This document shows positions 1-7,180 of a stretch of DNA of 17,790 bases, piece by piece. This DNA is from Clostridia bacterium. GTDB lineage: Bacteria; Bacillota_A; Clostridia; Christensenellales; Aristaeellaceae. Each line of letters opens with the position of its first letter. Position 1 is the first letter of the stretch. The DNA lies in the NCBI GenBank assembly GCA_025997215.1, contig BNUH01000056.1, positions 1 to 17,790 on the forward strand, given 5' to 3'. The translations under genes were made by a program, and so were the position numbers. The notes below the pieces were generated by a model. The model worked only from the letters and a program-made list of their open reading frames with translations. It ran no database searches and had not been told where the DNA came from.

Positions 1-622
1 GTGAAGACGTGTTACAAAAGGCGCGCGACATGGCCGCGCACCCCGGTAAATACAACCAGGCGACGAGTTACGGCGCAGAAAAATATGTCAAGCAGTTGAC
101 ATTTGATCTGAAGAGCGGAGAAGTGACAGAAACAGGAAAGAAGCCGGTCTTTGATGAAGAGCGGCAGAAAGCAGAGGAGCAATTTGACGGATATTACGCG
201 CTAGTGACCAGCGAACTAGACAAAACTGATGAACAGATCATAGAAACATACCGAGGGTTATGGCGGATCGAAGAATCATTCAAAGTCACAAAGACTGACT
301 TTCGGACAAGACCAGTATATGTATCGCGTGAAGATCATATACAAGCGCACTTTTTAGTATGTTTTGTTGCACTAGTAATAGCGCGATTATTAGAGCGTCG
401 GCTCGATAATGAGTATACAATTGGGCGGATAGCGAGCAGCCTAAGGCGAGCGACATGCACGCTGATGGGCGAGAATCACTATGTGTTTCACCATGCGGAC
501 GAGGTAACCAGGGGGTGCTGGCAAAAACTGGGATCGATTTAGAGAAGCGATATCGCTCGCTTGGCGAGATAAAAAAAGTATTGGCGGGAGCAAACAAACC
601 GGAAACTGCCGCTCAATCCTAA
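1..622 (+). pseudogene. IS1634/IS4-type DDE transposase, 3' part, frameshifted
   Basis: This is the C-terminal part of a DDE transposase, open to the left edge of the window. The reading frame starting at 9 runs to a stop at 540-542. It contains the block YRGLWRIEESFK (about nt 249-284) followed by TDFRTRPVYVSREDHIQAHF, which resembles the catalytic-Glu region and following RPVY block of IS1634/IS4-type transposases. After EVTR (nt 501-512) the frame leaves the expected path at a run of five G (511-515). From 515 the other frame reads VLAKTGIDLEKRYRSLGEIK and continues to a natural-looking stop at 620-622. The gene is therefore frameshifted near its end, either truly broken or misread in a homopolymer. 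Family assignment is from motif recall and the exact IS name is unknown. The element's right end is not delimited, and its left end is outside the window. Confidence 0.8.
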
Positions 623-645
623 CAGGTTTCTTCAGTTGGTCAAAG

Positions 646-679
646 GCCGAAAACCCTTGCTGCGCTTAGGGTTTTCGGC
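646..679 (+). terminator. Stem-loop, probable terminator after the transposase
   Basis: A perfect 12-bp inverted repeat (GCCGAAAACCCT at 646-657, AGGGTTTTCGGC at 668-679) has a 10-nt loop. It is followed by T-rich sequence (TGTTTTCTGCCTTTTTG). It lies 24 nt after the restored transposase stop, so it fits a Rho-independent terminator, though the T tract is interrupted. It could also be a bidirectional terminator or part of the IS end. Confidence 0.55.
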
Positions 680-1066
680 TGTTTTCTGCCTTTTTGCTGC
701 CGAAGTCAGGGTACAATTGTCAACAGAAATATTAATGCGAAATGCTGTCAACCTAACGTCAACCTAACGACTATAGCACGACGGAATTTTAGGCACCACA
801 ATTTCTTGAAAAGGCATTCATGTTTCTTGGAGTAGAGCGATCGGGAACATTGTTCCGTTTCCAGATTTGCCGACCGGATGTTCACGCGGCTCTTGGCCGG
901 ATGCGACGAGATTACCCACCGAGATTTGCACAAATTCCAAATCTTGAAGTTTTCGACACGATTCGATCGACTAGAATTGATTCTTTTTATGCGAGATGAT
1001 GTTTTTGTCCTTAAGCTCCCCAAAAATTCGCTACAGAGGCCAATAAGTACCTCAAGTATCTCTAAC
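680..1066. other. Non-coding stretch without recognisable gene
   Basis: No open frame here has a ribosome site plus recognisable protein features. The frames on both strands (for example 748-1023 minus and 878-1099 plus) give arginine/serine-rich or otherwise unfamiliar sequences with no motif known to me. I treat the stretch as intergenic or decayed DNA between the IS remnant and the histidine-phosphatase promoter. Confidence 0.4.
747..768. repeat. Two tandem copies of an 11-bp unit
   Basis: GTCAACCTAAC occurs twice head to tail (747-757 and 758-768). It is too short to interpret; it could be slippage or a binding site. Confidence 0.5.
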
Positions 1067-1079
1067 CTGGAATTGCTGA

Positions 1080-1156
1080 CATGCTCATCAAATGTTTAGA
1101 AATGTAGCGAAAATTGTGCTATAATGGGTACGAAGGTAAAATGAGGAGGTTATTAT
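1080..1156 (+). repeat. 77-bp promoter/RBS repeat, copy 1 (74/77 identical to copy 2 at 8504-8580)
   Basis: The block runs from CATGCTCATC to the first two bases of the histidine-phosphatase start codon. It recurs at 8504-8580 in the same orientation with only three substitutions. Weaker similarity continues about 13 bp further left. It contains an extended -10 box, a leader and an AGGAGG ribosome site, so the duplicated unit is a transcription and translation start module. Confidence 0.9.
1095..1125 (+). promoter_or_regulatory. Extended -10 promoter of the histidine phosphatase
   Basis: TGCTATAAT at 1117-1125 is a perfect extended -10 (TGnTATAAT). TTTAGA at 1095-1100 is a weak -35 with a long 19-bp spacer, so recognition would depend mainly on the extended -10. 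The ribosome site AGGAGG (1144-1149) is 5 nt before the ATG at 1155. Confidence 0.6.
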
Positions 1157-1856
1157 GCTATTATACATCATCCGTCATGGCGATCCTGATTATGCCAACG
1201 ATTGCCTCACAGAAAGAGGTAAGGCGCAAGCAGCGGCGTTAGCTAAGCGGCTCTCTGTTCATGGGCTGGATCATATCTACTCCTCACCGATGGGTCGCGC
1301 GAAACAGACAGCGCAGCCAACATGCGAAGCGCTCAACTTACCCATGCACATTGAGGAGTGGACATCCGAAGCCACAGCCTGGAATGAGTTGGCCTCAACA
1401 TATCCTGACGGGACATTCAGCTGGGCGTTTCATCAACAGAACACCATTTTGCGCCATGAGACCAACAGACGGCGCGATGATTGGTATAGCATACAGGCGT
1501 TCCCTTCGACGGCGAGGGCTGGTTACGAACGCATTATTCGACATTCAGACGAGTTCCTATCCAGGTTGGGTTACGTAAAAGACGGCGCACTGTATCGAAT
1601 TGTAAAACCCAGTGAGGAGCGCGTCGCGGTGTTCTGCCATCAAGGATTCGGAACAACATGGCTGTCGTACCTGTTAGACATCCAGCCGCAGCTGTTCTGG
1701 GCGGGATTTGACATTACCCACTCCAGTATAACTATATTACGCTTCAGGAATAATGATGACGGTTGGACCGCGCCTACATGTATATGCTTGTCGGATACAT
1801 CGCATATCTACGCGGAAGGCTTGCCGTTACAATGGTGCAACATTGTAGATATTTGA
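1155..1856 (+). CDS. Histidine phosphatase family protein (phosphoglycerate-mutase-like)
   Basis: This 233-aa protein has the branch-2H phosphatase signature. IIRHGDPDY at residues 5-13 contains the phospho-accepting His8 and Arg7. SSPMGRAKQTA at residues 43-53 supplies the second Arg, FCHQGFG at 160-166 supplies the second catalytic His162, and an acidic stretch near 67-69 may supply the acid. The family removes or transfers phosphate on sugar phosphates, nucleotides and cofactors, and the substrate cannot be read here. No signal peptide is seen, so it is probably cytosolic. The ATG at 1155 follows a strong AGGAGG with 5-nt spacing. It is a single-gene unit under the repeated promoter module and is the only intact gene in the left 4.6 kb. 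Residues 85-130 look like a long insert between the core motifs. Confidence 0.88.
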   Translation: MLLYIIRHGDPDYANDCLTERGKAQAAALAKRLSVHGLDHIYSSPMGRAKQTAQPTCEALNLPMHIEEWTSEATAWNELASTYPDGTFSWAFHQQNTILRHETNRRRDDWYSIQAFPSTARAGYERIIRHSDEFLSRLGYVKDGALYRIVKPSEERVAVFCHQGFGTTWLSYLLDIQPQLFWAGFDITHSSITILRFRNNDDGWTAPTCICLSDTSHIYAEGLPLQWCNIVDI

Positions 1857-2057
1857 GTAATGTTCTTCTGCACGAGGTCATACCCAACCACCTTTTCCAT
1901 GATATTCGTTATATCTTATTGTAACATTCCTGAATGAGCCGGATGGCGGAATTTCTGCTCATAGTGTGTGTTATTTTGACTTTCGCGACTTTACGCGGTC
2001 GGACTGGAACCAAGTAGCTTTGGCTTTGTCCCCAAAACAATAACTATTCTTCATAAA

Positions 2058-2405
2058 TCAATTTGAGTTGCCAAATTTCTGACTATGCAGTTTTCGGTAT
2101 TGTCCAGGCGTGACGCCTTCGCATTCACGAAAACGATTCGTGAAACTGGAAACACCCAGATAACCCACTTCTATTACTAAGTCCTTAATCTGTGCATCGC
2201 TATGAATAAGCCGCTCCTTAAATAACGCCAACCGGCGATTCCAGACGAAATCGCTGAACGCGACACCCAATGAGTCGCTAAAGTAACGACTCCAATACGC
2301 AGTGGAGTATCCAAACCGTTCCGATAGAAGGTCCAGTGAAAGAGATGGGTTGATCCGTGTCTTCTTCTTTAGAGTAGTGCCGCACCAATTGTGTAAACCC
2401 ATCAC
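2058..2405 (-). pseudogene. AraC-family transcription regulator remnant (C-terminal DNA-binding domain)
   Basis: The readable part is one AraC-type double helix-turn-helix domain: SLSLDLLSERFGYSTAYWSR is the first HTH, and DLVIEVGYLGVSSFTNRFRE followed by GVTPGQYR is the second HTH with the family signature. The effector or receiver domain is absent, and the frame closes at a TGA 19-21 nt upstream of the GTG at 2405. The overlapping minus-strand frame at 2278-2490 supplies a plausible first helix (LVRHYSKEEDTD). Removing one C inside GATCAACCC would join it to NPSLSLD, which suggests a single-base frameshift. Upstream lies repeat-rich DNA, so the rest of the gene has been lost. It may be an old regulator of the relic import locus at 3.7-4.6 kb, but that link is speculative. 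Confidence 0.7.
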
Positions 2406-2525
2406 CCATAAAGAAGCGCCCAGTCAGGTACCCACCCGCCGCAGCGGAAGTAGGTTCTCGGAGCCAGAGGCCCGTTCCCCCCTGTGTCACAGCCAGAACG
2501 CAGTCCCGAGCGAAGCGAGCTTGGT

Positions 2526-2645
2526 CTTGACTGCGTGGCGGGAAACCGCTACGCTGGATATGTCGACGGCGAGAAGGCTTGTGCTTTGCTGGTTCCCATC
2601 GCCGTCGGCATAGCCTGCACAGCGGTTTCCAGCCGCGCAGTCAAG
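2526..2645. repeat. Imperfect 47-bp inverted repeat (possible dispersed palindromic element)
   Basis: Left arm 2526-2572 and right arm 2599-2645 are reverse complements at 40 of 47 positions, with a 26-nt loop. Both begin or end with the same core (CTTGACTGCG / CGCAGTCAAG). It lies between the AraC remnant and the 3' end of the IS256-like sequence, in GC-rich DNA with no recognisable gene (2406-2674). It could be a miniature transposable element, a dispersed repeat or an IS end. Confidence 0.7.
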
Positions 2646-2674
2646 ACGGACGGTTGGGGGGTCGTGCGTTCCTT

Positions 2675-3529
2675 TTACGCAGGCTGCGTGATCCGCTCGC
2701 CGTAGTAGACCGTCAACTGCGCGAGTATCGCTCCCCAGTTGCGTATGGGCATCGTCCATTTCTCAGTCACCTGGATCGTTACCAAATACAGTTGCTTTAG
2801 CAGCGCATCCTCGCTGACAAACGCGCCTTTGGTCTTTGTTACCTTGCGCAGCTGGCGATTGAAGTTCTCAATCGCATTCGTCGTGTATATGATCCGCCGA
2901 ACTTCTTCCGGATACCTGAACATCGTCGCCAGTTCATCCCAATTGGAACGCCAGGATTGTATCGCTGACGGGTACTTTTTCCCCCATGCTGCTTCCAACG
3001 CGTCCAGCGCTTCCAATGCGGATTCTTCACTCGGCGCTTGGTATATTGGCTTCAAACCTGCTGTAAATGCCTTGATATCCTTATACGATACACATTGGTA
3101 AGAATCCTTTCAGGATTCTGCGGATACGCGCCCGCTTCGCGCTGCTCGCCGCCACTTTGTCGACGCACGTATCTGGTGGATTATACACCGCTGCACATCA
3201 GTCTTGGGAAATACTGCAGCCACAGCATCCGAAAATCCTGTCAATCCGTCCATCGACGCTATCAGTATATCTCGAACTCCTCGGTTTTTCAACCCCGCAA
3301 GTACGCTCATCCAATATTTGGCACCTTCCGATGCGCCGATCCACAGTCCCAGTAGCTCGGCTGTTTCACGTATCCCCATCTTTTTTCCGTCTGGGTTGTC
3401 GTTTGTGATGAGTAGTATATGTGCGTGCATGATTGTTTTTACACTCTCCCCTGCGCCTTTATGCGTCAACGCTTTCAGCTCCTCGATTTCTTCGTCCCTT
3501 AACCTCACTGTATTGTTTAGCTTTGGCAT
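2675..3529 (-). pseudogene. Hybrid transposase remnant: IS630-like N-terminus joined in frame to IS256-like C-terminus
   Basis: From the ATG at 3529 (ribosome site GAGGAG just upstream) the first ~60 residues (MPKLNNTVRLRDEEIEELKA, THKGAGESVKTIMHAHILL) resemble the N-terminal helix-turn-helix region of an IS630-type transposase. From about codon 61 (nt ~3347) the same frame becomes the middle of an IS256-type (MULE-like) transposase: LWIGASEGAKYW, then ILIASMDGLTGFSDAV with a catalytic Asp, then QRCIIHQIRAST. After a 60-bp insert holding an in-frame TGA (3110-3112), the same frame resumes as VSYKDIKAF and runs through YPEEVRRIIYTTNAIENFNR, the block with the expected catalytic Glu, to the stop at 2675. 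The IS256 part lacks its N-terminal third and first catalytic Asp, and the IS630 part lacks its DDE domain, so neither can transpose. Confidence 0.85.
3095..3154. repeat. 60-bp palindromic insert inside the IS256-like sequence
   Basis: The IS256-like protein reads ...IRASTK up to nt 3155 and resumes as (C)VSYKDIK at 3094. The 60 bp between are not expected in the family. They include the perfect 7-bp inverted repeat AGAATCC (3101-3107) / GGATTCT (3113-3119) with a 5-nt loop, next to a GC-rich stretch. The insert length is a multiple of three but carries an in-frame TGA. It resembles a small REP/MITE-like insertion; the exact borders are inferred from the protein alignment I recall. Confidence 0.6.
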
Positions 3530-3683
3530 GCTATCACTCCTCGTCCTTTGTTCCGAGGGTTTCAGTGTACCATATCGACACTCGTTTTGTTACAGTTTTA
3601 AGCTTTACAGCCCACTAGTGAAGAAAGTGAAAAAACTCAACACACTTTGATTACAACTTTAGGTGGGATAGCCTATGCCGTTA

Positions 3684-3788
3684 TCAACGGGCGGGAGGGA
3701 TAATGGTTAGGATATTTATTATGGCGATCATCAGCGTTATGTTGAAACCGTCGAATACTTTTTCGCCTGCGCTTTGCTTTATCTTCAT
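3684..3788 (-). pseudogene. YtcP/LplC-type sugar ABC permease, N-terminal stub (34 aa)
   Basis: The ATG at 3788 follows a good ribosome site (TAGGAGGCGATAAGC). It encodes MKIKQSAGEKVFDGFNITLM followed by a hydrophobic stretch, the typical start and first membrane segment of a YtcP/LplC-type permease. The frame then ends at TGA 3684-3686, after only 34 of about 295 codons. It starts 12 nt after the stop of the upstream LplB-type remnant, the usual order in these operons. The break falls around 3690-3705, close to the IS630-like remnant, so insertion or deletion probably removed the rest. Confidence 0.72.
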
Positions 3789-3800
3789 GCTTATCGCCTC

Positions 3801-4319
3801 CTACCACAAACTGGAACCCGTCAGGCGGCTGAGACGATTTGTCGTCAGCAGGAAGACGAAGTTTATCACGGAATTGAACAGCCCGATGGCGCTGGAGTAA
3901 CTATAGCTCATATCCTGTAAGCCTTTGCGGTATACAAAGCTGGATATAACATCTGCTGTTTCATAGGTATTAGCGTTGTACAGCAGTATGATCTTCTCCG
4001 AGCCAACGTTCATTATTGAGCCAAGACGCAATATAAGCATTATTACTATTGTAGGCAATATTCCCGGCAGCGTTACATGCCACATCTTCACAAACCTGCC
4101 CGCGCCGTCTATCTCGGCGGCTTCGTATAGGGTTGGGTATATGGCTATCAGTGCGGCAAGATATACTATAGAGCCCCAGCCGAGGTTTTGCCATATCCCA
4201 GAGCCTACGAATACGCTGCGGAACCATTCCGGGCGCAGCATGAATGGTATTCGAGAGCCGCCCAATCCCGCAATGGCCTGGTTGACAATACCGTTTACCG
4301 AGCTAAGCATAATCAACAA
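3801..4319 (-). pseudogene. LplB-type sugar ABC permease, C-terminal half
   Basis: These 172 residues match the second half of an LplB-type binding-protein-dependent permease. GWGSIVYLAALIAIYPTLYE leads into the EAA loop EAAEIDGAGRFVKMWHVTLP that contacts the ATPase. Membrane segments follow, with the characteristic end NRLSRLTGSSLW. Full-length relatives have roughly 300-320 residues, so about 130-150 N-terminal residues are missing. Upstream of 4319 the frame reaches a stop within 18 nt. The missing 5' end abuts the missing 5' end of the divergent regulator remnant, which points to a deletion junction at about 4320-4335. It differs in sequence from the intact LplB-type permease at 16.4-17.4 kb, so it is not a recent duplicate. 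Confidence 0.82.
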
Positions 4320-4327
4320 CGTTAAAG

Positions 4328-4654
4328 TTGGTAATTATGAAACGGCATCTGGAACATCCTGATCTATCCGTGTCTTTTCTGGCGGATCGCCTCGATATTA
4401 CTCCTACCTATCTCTCAAATTTCTTTAAGGGGCAGACGGGACAGAACCTTCTGGAAACCATCCAACGTATGCGTGTTCAAAAGGGAAAGGAATACCTGTT
4501 GGAAACCAGCCTGACAATGCATGATATTGCGGCAAAGCTTGGCTACAGCAATGACCTGCCATTTGTACGCGCGTTCAAGAAATATGAGGGGATCACTCCA
4601 GGGCTTTACCGAAGCAACCGCCTGTCGACAGAGGATCCCCTGCAGGAATTATAA
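4328..4654 (+). pseudogene. AraC/YesN-type regulator, C-terminal DNA-binding fragment
   Basis: This is about 105 residues of AraC-type DNA-binding domain: LSVSFLADRLDITPTYLSNF (first HTH), TMHDIAAKLGYSNDLPFVRA (second HTH) and the signature EGITPGLYR. The nominal TTG/ATG starts lie inside the domain's first helix and no ribosome site is seen, so it is a 5'-truncated gene rather than a complete small regulator. Homologues in this setting are YesN-type response regulators with an N-terminal receiver. It stops 8 bp before the convergent end of the ADP-ribosylglycohydrolase-family gene. Together with the permease remnants on its left it marks a dead sugar-uptake locus. Confidence 0.75.
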
Positions 4655-4662
4655 CGGTTAAG

Positions 4663-5982
4663 TCAGTTAAATGTGCTTTCCGCCAAGGTTTTGAATCTCT
4701 TCAGCACATCGTCAATGGCAAATGACGGATGACCGTTGATGTATGTCAACACCGTATTGTTGAACGGCTCATACCAAAACGATGGTATCTGACCGATTCC
4801 TTTTGACGCGCCGAATATGCTGCCGACTGTAGCGGCGGTGCAATCGTTATCAAAACCCATGGCTACGGTCTCGCTGATACAGTGCGTGAAATCGTCTCCG
4901 CCGATCATCAACCCAAATATTACCAGGCAGGCATTCAGGTTGGTATGCACAGGGCTCATGCCGCCAAACCGCTCCTGCACAGCTTTTATTGCGTCCTCAT
5001 ACCCCATCAGCTGCGTACCTGTTTCCAACGCCCACCGAATGTCTTGCGCCAATAGACAGTCTGACGGAATCTCGTTCAACCCCAGACGCAGCGCTTCGAT
5101 GGGTGAATCGCATGCGAACGCCGCTGATATTACCGCGCTGAAGTACATCGCTCCGTATATGCCGTTGCGGCGGTGGCTGAGCCATGCGTCTTTCCACGCC
5201 ATCCCAGCAGCTTTCTCCGGCTGACCGGGGGCGATATAGCCCCATGGATCGCTGCGGATATCCGCGCCTATCCACTGCACAAACGGGTTGTCAATGTCTG
5301 CGGCCTGCAGCCCGCTTACGCCTGCGCGCAGATTCTTCAGAGCGATTTCCTCTGCAGTGCACGCTCGCGGAAGATATTTCACCCATGCATGACCCGCTTC
5401 CTCGATTGTGAAGTCAAGCCCGTAGTCTTCCGCAATAAGCAAACCGAGCAATGTATAAGTTACGTCGTCGTCGACAGGCACGCTGCGCAACCCTGAACGA
5501 GTGTAGTCCTGTACGATACTGACATCGTAACGCAGACTATTCGGGTTTTTCATGGACGACCAATAGTTCGTCGGCGGAAACGGATCGCCGATATATGCAG
5601 CCCATTCGCGCATATCGCTGACTGACCAGAACTCAACCGGTACGCCGAGCGTACATCCCGCCATGCGGCCGAGGAATGCTCCGGCTAGTCTGTCTGTATA
5701 TTTCGCAGCATCAAAGATTGTCCATAATTTGGGGGACGCAGCAGGTCGCAGCTTGCGAATATCCTCCAGCGCGTCAGGTTCACACGCTCGCATTGCCGCA
5801 TCTTCCGTGAGGTTCTTGATAGTTTCAAGCGCATTCGCCATCGCTGAATAGGAATCATTCAATGCCTGTTCGATTGCGGCAGAGCTCGAACCATACTCAT
5901 ACTTCAGCCGCGCATGCTCTTCCAGCCGCTGTTTCAGGTACCCGAAGTCAGGTAGTTTTGGATATCGTTGATATAGTTCCAT
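4663..5982 (-). CDS. ADP-ribosylglycohydrolase (DraG/ARH) family protein
   Basis: This is a 439-aa protein. An N-terminal ~95-residue alpha-helical extension precedes the all-alpha catalytic domain. The domain starts at DRLAGAFLGRMAGCTLGVPV (98-117). Metal-binding motifs follow: VDDDVT at 170-175, in place of the usual S/TDDT, and FDNDCTAATVGSIFGA at 377-392, the D-x-D-C variant seen in one subfamily. The family hydrolyses N- or O-glycosidic bonds to ADP-ribose or related ribosyl groups using two Mg2+ ions, but members in sugar gene clusters have unknown substrates. There is no signal peptide, so it is cytosolic. The ATG follows ACCTCC/GGAGGT with 7-nt spacing. It is the second gene of a two-gene unit, 34 bp after the URO-D-like gene. 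I infer action on a small glycoside or nucleoside-like compound rather than on modified protein. Confidence 0.85.
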   Translation of the reverse strand: MELYQRYPKLPDFGYLKQRLEEHARLKYEYGSSSAAIEQALNDSYSAMANALETIKNLTEDAAMRACEPDALEDIRKLRPAASPKLWTIFDAAKYTDRLAGAFLGRMAGCTLGVPVEFWSVSDMREWAAYIGDPFPPTNYWSSMKNPNSLRYDVSIVQDYTRSGLRSVPVDDDVTYTLLGLLIAEDYGLDFTIEEAGHAWVKYLPRACTAEEIALKNLRAGVSGLQAADIDNPFVQWIGADIRSDPWGYIAPGQPEKAAGMAWKDAWLSHRRNGIYGAMYFSAVISAAFACDSPIEALRLGLNEIPSDCLLAQDIRWALETGTQLMGYEDAIKAVQERFGGMSPVHTNLNACLVIFGLMIGGDDFTHCISETVAMGFDNDCTAATVGSIFGASKGIGQIPSFWYEPFNNTVLTYINGHPSFAIDDVLKRFKTLAESTFN

Positions 5983-6016
5983 TTATTGCACCTCCATATA
6001 TGTCATGTGAACAGAA

Positions 6017-7150
6017 TTAGAAGCCCATTCGTCCCCACCCAGGTTCCGCTTCTTCGAGCAGCGGTAAATTTAGCAATTCGCGCGCAGTTTTAACATAGTA
6101 GATGTAGTTTTCAAGTGGAGTGCCGTTCGGAATCCGGTGATCCAACCCAAATATAGTACCACCGCCAAGCATACAAGGCTGCAACTTGTACTCGAGTTCT
6201 GCGCGAATGGCAGCTTTGCTTTCGCGCAGTACATGTTTATTTATTCCACCTTTGAGTAGTAGAGTTGAACCAAACTTTTTGCGAAGCGCAACTATATCCA
6301 TCCCTGCAGCCGGTTCGCATGGGTAGAAAAGGTTTACGCCGCACTCCATAAAGCTCTCGATGACAGGGGTGATGTTGCCGTCGCTGTCCTGGCTGAACAC
6401 ACGGGTGCCGCGAGCGGACGCAAGATCCCATGCGGCGCGGTAATAAGGTTTGATGAATTCCCGGACGATGTTTGGACCGATTAACGGACCACCTTTGCCT
6501 GCGAGATCCTCGTGTACCGATATCTGATCTATTATGAGAATAGCGCTGTAAAAATCGGTGACGCGCGTGTTGGTCTCGGAGATGGTTGCAAATATATCCT
6601 CAACCAGTTCTGGCTGGTCGTAGTAGGCCAAGCAAGCGTTTTCCTCTCCCATCAGCTCGCGAAGGGTGTCGAACCCACCAGGTATATACGCGACTATATA
6701 CGCGCCCGCGTTCTGCGCCGCGCGTAAACTCTCCGCATCTGCGCGGGCATTGGCGAGCCGTTCAGGAGACCAGGCATATAGAGAACGTATCTTGAGCCAA
6801 TCATCGCCATTGCGTACGGGATAGTCCATCGGAAGACCTATGGTCGATACCCCTTTGATTCGCTTAATTTTTCGACCAAGCGCGTCACGGAAGATTATGT
6901 ATGTATCGGTTTCTTCCAATAATACATCAGGATTCGGATTCAATATCCCCAATCCCTGTATATAGCGAGGTTCAACGTAATCGAAACAGAAGGCGGTCAA
7001 GTCAAGCTGCGCAGGCGTTGCGCCCTGGGCTTTCCACTCATCCTCTAAACCGATCAGCGGGCCGAATAGCTCTGCCAGCATTTCGCGATGAGGCTGCCCA
7101 CTATCTTCTCGAAACATGTGCGCCAGGAATTCGTTGCTTGACCAACGCAT
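6017..7150 (-). CDS. Uroporphyrinogen decarboxylase (URO-D)/MtaA superfamily protein, not HemE
   Basis: This is a 377-aa TIM-barrel protein of the URO-D superfamily. Recognisable blocks are GPLIGPNIVREFIKPYYRAA (221-240), DSDGNITPVIESFMECGVN (255-273), PCEPAAGMDIVALRKKFG (277-294) and LLKGGINKHVL (298-308). True HemE enzymes have an N-terminal arginine-rich coproporphyrin-binding motif that is absent here. Cobalamin or thiol methyltransferases (MtaA) carry a His-x-Cys zinc motif, and here that position reads SDG, so a thiol methyltransferase is also unlikely. Similar proteins occur beside glycoside hydrolases and have no settled function. The ATG at 7150 is preferred over an upstream start because GGAGGT (7157-7162) sits 6 nt before it. 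It is the first gene of the unit with the ADP-ribosylglycohydrolase-family gene and is divergent from the GH172 gene. Confidence 0.83.
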   Translation of the reverse strand: MRWSSNEFLAHMFREDSGQPHREMLAELFGPLIGLEDEWKAQGATPAQLDLTAFCFDYVEPRYIQGLGILNPNPDVLLEETDTYIIFRDALGRKIKRIKGVSTIGLPMDYPVRNGDDWLKIRSLYAWSPERLANARADAESLRAAQNAGAYIVAYIPGGFDTLRELMGEENACLAYYDQPELVEDIFATISETNTRVTDFYSAILIIDQISVHEDLAGKGGPLIGPNIVREFIKPYYRAAWDLASARGTRVFSQDSDGNITPVIESFMECGVNLFYPCEPAAGMDIVALRKKFGSTLLLKGGINKHVLRESKAAIRAELEYKLQPCMLGGGTIFGLDHRIPNGTPLENYIYYVKTARELLNLPLLEEAEPGWGRMGF

Positions 7151-7180
7151 GCAGTTACCTCCAAATGTTCTATAGTACAT

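Noticed and set aside
748..1099. Overlapping frames of 73-91 codons on both strands before the phosphatase gene
   Set aside because: No ribosome site or recognisable motif, and unusual arginine/serine-rich composition. The plus-strand frame runs into the promoter repeat.
2487..2759. Two antiparallel frames with a similar sequence (LDCxAGNRxAGYxDG) that could look like related small proteins
   Set aside because: The similarity is a direct consequence of the 47-bp inverted repeat being read in both directions.
3095..3154. CRISPR or attenuator reading of the palindrome near 3100-3120
   Set aside because: There is a single hairpin with no repeated units or spacers, and it sits inside a transposase frame.
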